Shown piece by piece: positions 14,610-18,511 of a stretch of 18,511 nucleotides of DNA. The stretch comes from JANWHF01 sp036276235. Its GTDB lineage: Bacteria; Planctomycetota; Phycisphaerae; Tepidisphaerales; Tepidisphaeraceae. The position numbers and the translations under genes are program-made. The stretch spans positions 1 to 18,511 of the forward strand of contig DATBDZ010000440.1 of assembly GCA_036276235.1 (NCBI GenBank). Reading direction: 5' to 3'. Position 1 is the first letter of the stretch. The number at the start of each line of letters is the position of its first letter. Under the pieces are notes generated by a model, which saw only the letters and a list, made by a program, of their open reading frames with translations, was not told where the DNA came from and searched no databases.

Positions 14610-15089
14610 CTAATCCGCGACGGGCATTCCGAGGCGTTCTACGGGGACGTCAATGCGGCGACCGGGCAGGATGATGTCCGCCAGCTTTACGTCCTGTAAA
14701 AATCGCACCAGCCGATGATGCAGCGCCTGCAGCGGCGCCTGCACCGCGCAACGGCCCGTCACGCGGCAATGCTCGGTCATCTCCGGCGACTCATGCTCGC
14801 ACGGCTCAGCGGCGCACGCGATCATCCGCACCGGCCCTTCCAGCGCGACAATCAACTCATTTAGCGAATACTGGGCGGGATCGATGGCCAGTTGATATCC
14901 CCCCTTGGTTCCGCGCGAGCTCTTAAGGATGCCGCAACGATGAAGCTCCTTGAGAATGTTCATCAGGATCGGCACCGGCAACCCCCGATCATCCGCGATT
15001 TGCCGCGCCGAAGCCGTGCGCCCCCCGCGCTCGGCAAGGAACGCGAGTGCGATGAGAGCGTAGTCAGTTTTTCGGGTGAGGGTGAGCAT
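14610..15089 (-). CDS. iscR: Rrf2-family (IscR-like) Fe-S-sensing regulator
   Basis: A 159-residue regulator. The winged helix spans about residues 1-75 (MLTLTRKTDYALIALAFLAE, then SARQIADDRGLPVPILMNIL, then SSRGTKGGYQLA). A cysteine cluster follows at C92, C97, C108 and C114. E. coli IscR uses C92-x5-C98-x5-C104 plus H107, so this spacing (x4, x10, x5) differs and resembles other Rrf2 sensors. The iron-sulfur or redox ligand set is therefore inferred. The family normally represses Fe-S biogenesis genes when clusters are plentiful, and iscS lies directly downstream. The start matches the conserved ML-LT-K-DYAL opening; no Shine-Dalgarno site precedes it, and the predicted leader is very short. 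A close alternative is a redox-sensing Rrf2 protein. Confidence 0.88.
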   Translation of the reverse strand: MLTLTRKTDYALIALAFLAERGGRTASARQIADDRGLPVPILMNILKELHRCGILKSSRGTKGGYQLAIDPAQYSLNELIVALEGPVRMIACAAEPCEHESPEMTEHCRVTGRCAVQAPLQALHHRLVRFLQDVKLADIILPGRRIDVPVERLGMPVAD

Positions 15090-15106
15090 TTAAGGTCGTT
15101 ACTTCA

Positions 15107-15112
15107 ATCATA
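15107..15112 (-). promoter_or_regulatory. Candidate -10 element of the iscR-iscS operon
   Basis: On the minus strand TGTATGAT ends 17 bases before the iscR ATG. A -35 element is not clear at the right distance, which would fit a regulated promoter. No perfect match to known IscR operators was seen. Confidence 0.4.
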
Positions 15113-15146
15113 CACGTATTCGTAGGAGATTTCATTGATAAGCGGG

Positions 15147-15250
15147 AGAAGGCAGGCACGTAGGCACGAAGGCACGTAGGCACGAAGGGAAAATCGAGCG
15201 GCGGCAATCCTCCACCCTTCGTGCCTTCGTCCCTCCGTGCCTTCTGCCTT
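15147..15250. repeat. Inverted repeat made of tandem GGCACGTA/GGCACGAA units
   Basis: Four consecutive octamers GGCACGTA, GGCACGAA, GGCACGTA, GGCACGAA run from 15155 to 15186. A degenerate complementary arm (CCCTTCGTGCCTTCGTCCC then TCCGTGCCTTCTGCC) lies at 15215-15248. The innermost 11 bases (15179-15189 and 15215-15225) pair perfectly. It sits between the divergent iscR and Lnb-like genes, so it separates their promoters. Confidence 0.85.
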
Positions 15251-15287
15251 GACGCCAGACCGCCGTCACTTGACGATAGGATGACTC

Positions 15288-16634
15288 ATGAAGTCCGCGT
15301 TGCTGGCGTCGATGCTTTGGGTGTTGCAGTGCGTCGCCGTCGCGCAGACGTCGCCCTCGACGGCACCGGCTGCGCCGGGGTCGGAGATGCGCGTCTTTGT
15401 TCTGACAATGGGGCCGGGCGATGAGGCTTACGAAAAGTTTGGGCACAACGCCATCCGCGTGATCGACGACAGCGAAACGGGCGACTATCACGACGTGGCT
15501 TATAACTGGGGAACCTTCGATTTTGACAGCGGATTCATTCACTTTGCCGTCGTGTTCGTGCAGGGGAAACTGCTCTATTCGATGGAGCCACAAAAAGGGG
15601 CGGAAACGATTGATTACTACACGAAAGAACTGAATCGCAGCGTCTATCAGCAGGAGCTGAATCTATCCCCGGCGCAAAAGGCGCTGTTGCGCGAGGAACT
15701 GCGATGGACCAACACCAAAGCACATCGCTACTACCGCTACGACTATTACCGCGACAATTGCTCGACGCGCGTGCGCGATGTCGTCAACGGCCTGACCGGC
15801 GGGCGCCTGCGCGACATGACCGAAAACGCGCCGTCGAATACCTCGTTCCGCTGGCACACGCGCCGGCTGATCGCGCAAGCCGTCTGGCTGTATGTCGCGC
15901 TGCAGGGGGTGCTGGGTGAGCCGGTCGATCAGCCGATCTCGCGCTGGGATGAGATGTTCCTGCCGATGGCTCTGCACGATCAGTTGAAATATGTGATGGT
16001 TCCCGATCCGGATGGGAGCGGGAAGCTGGTGCCGCTGGTGAAGGAAGAGCAGATTCTTTATCTGAGCAATCGGCCGGCCAGCCCGACGCGGCCGCCGACG
16101 GTGGTGCCTTGGTTTGGTCTGGCGGGAATCGTGTACGCGGCGGTTCTGCTTGCGCTGGGGCATTTTGTTCGCCGCAAGCGCTGGGCGAGATTGTCGTTTG
16201 TGGTGGTGGTGATGCCGTGGCTGCTGTTAATCGGACTGGGCAGTTCGGTTCTGGTGTGGGCCTGGTGCTTTACCGACCATGTCGTTGCGCGGCACAACGA
16301 GAATGTGCTGCAGGTCAGCCCGTTGATGCTTCCCATCATCGTGCTGTTGCCGATGGTCATCTTCGGCTCGCGCCGGGTTCTACAGGCGACGCGCTGGATC
16401 ACGGCAACGATCGTCGGCCTGGCGACGATTGGAATCCTGCTGAAGCTGACGCCGCTGTTTTACCAGATGAATTGGGACATCATCGCGCTGACGTTTCCAA
16501 TCGACCTGGCGATCGCATTCATCGCGTGGAAATTGGCGGAGCTTCCGCCGCCGGCCCCGGACAAGCGTGCCGCTCGCCGGCGCGGGTTTGAAACGAAGGG
16601 GCGGGCCGCGAAGGGCAAAGCTGGCAACTCATGA
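15288..16634 (+). CDS. Lnb-like protein: DUF4105 periplasmic domain plus five membrane helices
   Basis: A 448-residue protein with a signal peptide (MKSALLASMLWVLQCVAVAQ). A periplasmic DUF4105 domain spans about 33-260, with candidate catalytic His H53 in EKFGHNAIRV and Cys C158 in YRDNCSTRVRDVV. Five hydrophobic helices follow at about 273-293, 302-326, 346-360, 371-390 and 399-417, then a basic cytoplasmic tail. This architecture matches Lnb, a lipoprotein N-acyltransferase described in Bacteroidota, in which a Cys/His thiol-enzyme domain precedes a five-helix membrane domain. Function here is inferred; other DUF4105 proteins remain uncharacterised. AGGA lies six bases before the ATG. The gene is divergent from iscR, and its stop overlaps an ATG that begins the frame of the downstream HEAT gene. 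A classical Lnt is also encoded in this window. Confidence 0.85.
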   Translation: MKSALLASMLWVLQCVAVAQTSPSTAPAAPGSEMRVFVLTMGPGDEAYEKFGHNAIRVIDDSETGDYHDVAYNWGTFDFDSGFIHFAVVFVQGKLLYSMEPQKGAETIDYYTKELNRSVYQQELNLSPAQKALLREELRWTNTKAHRYYRYDYYRDNCSTRVRDVVNGLTGGRLRDMTENAPSNTSFRWHTRRLIAQAVWLYVALQGVLGEPVDQPISRWDEMFLPMALHDQLKYVMVPDPDGSGKLVPLVKEEQILYLSNRPASPTRPPTVVPWFGLAGIVYAAVLLALGHFVRRKRWARLSFVVVVMPWLLLIGLGSSVLVWAWCFTDHVVARHNENVLQVSPLMLPIIVLLPMVIFGSRRVLQATRWITATIVGLATIGILLKLTPLFYQMNWDIIALTFPIDLAIAFIAWKLAELPPPAPDKRAARRRGFETKGRAAKGKAGNS

Positions 16635-16717
16635 GATTTTTGCCGGCGTCCGATAATAAAAGGTGCGGCGGATTGTCCCTCATGAGTAGAATGCTTCGTC
16701 AACCACGGATGGAACCG

Positions 16718-17704
16718 ATGCGAACCAACCTGATCGTGCTTTCACTGACCGTATCCGCGATGTGCGGCTGCCAATCAACGCGCGTGCGGCCGACGGTGCC
16801 CGCTTCTCCGCAGCCGCATGCGGTGGCGTTGGATGAAGGTCTCTCCGCCGCGGCCAAAACGATGCTGGCCGATGCCTTGGTTTCGCCGGATACCGAGGTG
16901 CGCGTCCATGCGATCGAGGCGATACGCCTGACTGATCCGCAGGAACATAACGCCGACATTCTCCGCGCCTTGCGCGATCCGCAGCCTCAGGTACGCTTTG
17001 CCGGCGCGCTGGCGTCGGGCGATCTGCGCTTGCAGGAGGCGCGCCCCATCCTGCTCCAGATGGCGGACGACTCCAGTGAAAACGTGCGGGTGGCGGTCCG
17101 ATATGCCCTGCACCGGCTGGGCGATACCCACCTCAGCCATGATCTGGAAGTCATGGCCCGCTCAACCAATCCGATGGTTCGAGGGAACACGGCGATGGTT
17201 CTGGGAATGCTGGGGGAGCCGAGCGCTCTTCGCATTCTGCGGGTCATGCGGCTTGATGCGAACCCGGCCGTTCGCCAGCAGGCTTCAGAAGCGATGTGGA
17301 AGCTGCATGATCAGACCGGTCTGGAAGATCTGATTGCGCTGTCACTTAGCTCGCATCCGGATGATCAGATGCTTGGCCTGATCGGCCTAGCTGAGCCGCG
17401 CGATGTGCGGGTTCGCCAGCATGTTCGCAACGGGCTGACCGCCGACTATCCGGAGGTGACCCTGGTGGCAGCCCGCGCGATGGGAATGCTCGGCTCTGAC
17501 GAGGGTTATGGCTTGGCATTGCGGGGCATCAACAGCACCGACCAGCGGCAGCGCCAGCTTGCCGCCTTTGCCATCGGGGCTATCGGACGTCCCGATGCCC
17601 AAACCCCGCTTCGCAAGCTCATGGCCGACCCCGCCCCCGATGTCCGCCTGGCGGCGGCAACCGCCCTACTGCAACTCAAGCCCACCGCCGTCGCCCAGCG
17701 CTAA
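16718..17704 (+). CDS. HEAT-repeat probable lipoprotein
   Basis: A 328-residue protein from the chosen start. MRTNLIVLSLTVSAMCGCQS looks like a short lipoprotein signal with C18 as the lipidation site, although the -3 and -2 residues (Met, Cys) are not a classical lipobox. A Pro/Ala linker follows, then at least six HEAT-like repeats of about 30 residues, with helices such as TEVRVHAIEAIRL, PQVRFAGALASGD, ENVRVAVRYALHRLGD, PMVRGNTAMVLGMLGE, PAVRQQASEAMWKL and PDVRLAAATALLQLK. These form a curved scaffold, probably periplasmic, for protein binding. The same frame is open from an ATG at 16631 that overlaps the previous stop, but that would bury the signal peptide 29 residues in. I prefer ATG 16718 (GGATGGA upstream). 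It is probably co-transcribed with the Lnb-like gene. Confidence 0.85.
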   Translation: MRTNLIVLSLTVSAMCGCQSTRVRPTVPASPQPHAVALDEGLSAAAKTMLADALVSPDTEVRVHAIEAIRLTDPQEHNADILRALRDPQPQVRFAGALASGDLRLQEARPILLQMADDSSENVRVAVRYALHRLGDTHLSHDLEVMARSTNPMVRGNTAMVLGMLGEPSALRILRVMRLDANPAVRQQASEAMWKLHDQTGLEDLIALSLSSHPDDQMLGLIGLAEPRDVRVRQHVRNGLTADYPEVTLVAARAMGMLGSDEGYGLALRGINSTDQRQRQLAAFAIGAIGRPDAQTPLRKLMADPAPDVRLAAATALLQLKPTAVAQR

Positions 17705-17726
17705 CCCGGGAAGTGGCTGAAGGCTG

Positions 17727-17813
17727 GGGTGCCACAGGTCGGTGTACTCGCAGACCTGTGCGTTCCTTGGCCCCAAACGCACAGGTCTCGGAGTACCGCG
17801 ACCTGTGGCACCC
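17727..17813. repeat. Nested palindrome GGGTGCCACAGGTC, copy 2
   Basis: The 36-base arms match with four mismatches around a 15-base loop. Each arm is itself a palindrome with CACAGGTC and GACCTGTG ends, so a four-armed structure is possible. It is in the same orientation as the copy at 8751-8839, with an identical final 34 bases. It starts 22 bases after the HEAT gene stop. Confidence 0.93.
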
Positions 17814-17846
17814 GTTCGCGAATTCCAAACTGCCCTTCCGGCCTCC

Positions 17847-17932
17847 AAATTCCGCCCTGACAATCGCAGGTAAAACTTGACAGAACTACGAGTAAAGTTA
17901 CGATATCGCAGCGGAGATTTCGGGCGGAATTT
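17847..17932. repeat. 11-bp inverted repeat flanking a promoter
   Basis: AAATTCCGCCC (17847-17857) and GGGCGGAATTT (17922-17932) are perfect complements separated by 64 bases that contain the promoter at 17877-17904. They could be paired operator half-sites or chance. Confidence 0.45.
17877..17904 (+). promoter_or_regulatory. Sigma70-type promoter for the coiled-coil protein gene
   Basis: A consensus TTGACA (17877-17882) is followed after 16 bases by TACGAT (17899-17904). Transcription would start near 17911, giving a leader of about 118 bases before the GTG at 18029. Confidence 0.6.
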
Positions 17933-18028
17933 AGTTCAACCAGCGCAGCAGCTTTTTTGATCGTCGGCCCCGAACTCTCCTCCCGGAATCGACATCACTG
18001 ACGGACATCACCAGTCCAAGGAGCCTCC

Positions 18029-18511
18029 GTGAGCGCATTGACCAAGATTTTTGTTGTCCTGAACGTAGTTCTCTCCTTGCTGCTGGCATCGGCGGCGATC
18101 GTTTATGTGAACACCCAGTCCACCACTTCCACGGCGCTGAATAACGCCCTGGCGGCAAACAAGGCGCTGACCACCGAGAATCAAAACCTGAGGGCTGCGG
18201 CGCAGGGGGCAGCGGCGGACAAGCAGAGCATGGCAAACGCCAAAGATGAGCAGAACAACCAGCTCCGCGCTGAACTGGCCGCCAAGGAGCAACTCCTTGC
18301 CAAAGCCGAGAGCCAGAATGCTGAGTTGACCTCCGGCTTTGCACAGGCCAATGCCGTCAACACCTCCAGCAGCGAGGCGCTCAAGATGGCGCAGACCGTC
18401 ATCGGCGAGCGAGCCGCCAGTTATGACAAGCTCCGCGGCGAGTACGACAACCTTCAGAAGAATCTTTCCGAAACGTCGCTCGCTCTGGACAACTCGATCA
18501 ACAGCGCCGAT
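18029..18511 (+). CDS. Membrane-anchored coiled-coil protein, cut by the window end
   Basis: The first 161 residues of a longer protein. The GTG start at 18029 has AAGGAG six bases upstream. MSALTKIFVVLNVVLSLLLA begins a single uncleaved-looking signal anchor (about residues 7-27). The rest is a Gln/Ala/Asn/Glu-rich heptad-like coiled coil (for example NKALTTENQNLRAAAQ and QLRAELAAKEQLLAKAESQN), expected outside the cytoplasm. I do not recognise a named family; similar anchored coiled-coil proteins occur in planctomycetes without known function. Transcription probably starts at the promoter near 17877. The reading frame is open to the last base. Confidence 0.85.
   Translation, partial: MSALTKIFVVLNVVLSLLLASAAIVYVNTQSTTSTALNNALAANKALTTENQNLRAAAQGAAADKQSMANAKDEQNNQLRAELAAKEQLLAKAESQNAELTSGFAQANAVNTSSSEALKMAQTVIGERAASYDKLRGEYDNLQKNLSETSLALDNSINSAD

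Noticed and set aside
16631..16717. Translation of the HEAT protein from the ATG overlapping the previous stop
   Set aside because: It would place 29 charged or polar residues before a lipoprotein-type signal; ATG 16718 gives a normal signal length.

Overview
The window looks like a chromosomal segment of a GC-rich planctomycete, most likely class Phycisphaerae. This is inferred from family knowledge, not from a search. The pointers are a small membrane protein ending in the zinc-ribbon tail CxxCSYDLRATPDRCPECG, a lone prepilin-type protein ending in GPDGKFGTSDDV, a HEAT-repeat lipoprotein, and gene boundaries packed with long, unrelated inverted repeats.

Layout. 1-800: the end of an unrecognised gene, then a short well-started gene (possibly DUF3841-like) that runs into an inverted-repeat element and seems truncated. 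736-1257 (-): the zinc-ribbon membrane protein. 1258-2159: a 0.9 kb gene-free stretch with two long inverted repeats. 8659 down to 2160 (-): a probable four-gene operon, marR regulator, lipoprotein membrane-fusion protein, RND efflux pump, lnt (apolipoprotein N-acyltransferase); a good -35/-10 promoter is overlapped by a palindromic candidate operator. 8900-9655 (+): prepilin-like protein. 9701-10096 (-): single-domain response regulator. 10347-13046 (+): a 606-aa protein, possibly glycosyltransferase-like, carrying an in-frame palindromic repeat, then a StrF-type GT-A glycosyltransferase. 15089 down to 13259 (-): an IscR/Rrf2-type regulator and cysteine desulfurase IscS, without an iscU in view. 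15288-17704 (+): an Lnb-like (DUF4105 plus five membrane helices) protein and a HEAT-repeat probable lipoprotein. 18029-end (+): a partial membrane-anchored coiled-coil protein.

How the genes fit together. The efflux adaptor and the HEAT protein are predicted lipoproteins. The window holds candidates for two unrelated lipoprotein N-acyltransferase families, the nitrilase-fold Lnt and the cysteine/histidine Lnb type. Lnt is probably co-transcribed with the lipoprotein efflux adaptor. The IscR-IscS pair would supply sulfur for Fe-S clusters under cluster-sensing control.

The most unusual feature is the repeat landscape. About ten inverted-repeat families occur, nearly one per gene boundary, several built as palindromes within palindromes. 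Three otherwise different families share the 9-mer GGTACTCCG (or its complement) inside their arms, and one of these sits in frame inside a coding sequence. No tRNA, rRNA, CRISPR array, transposase or complete defence system was seen.
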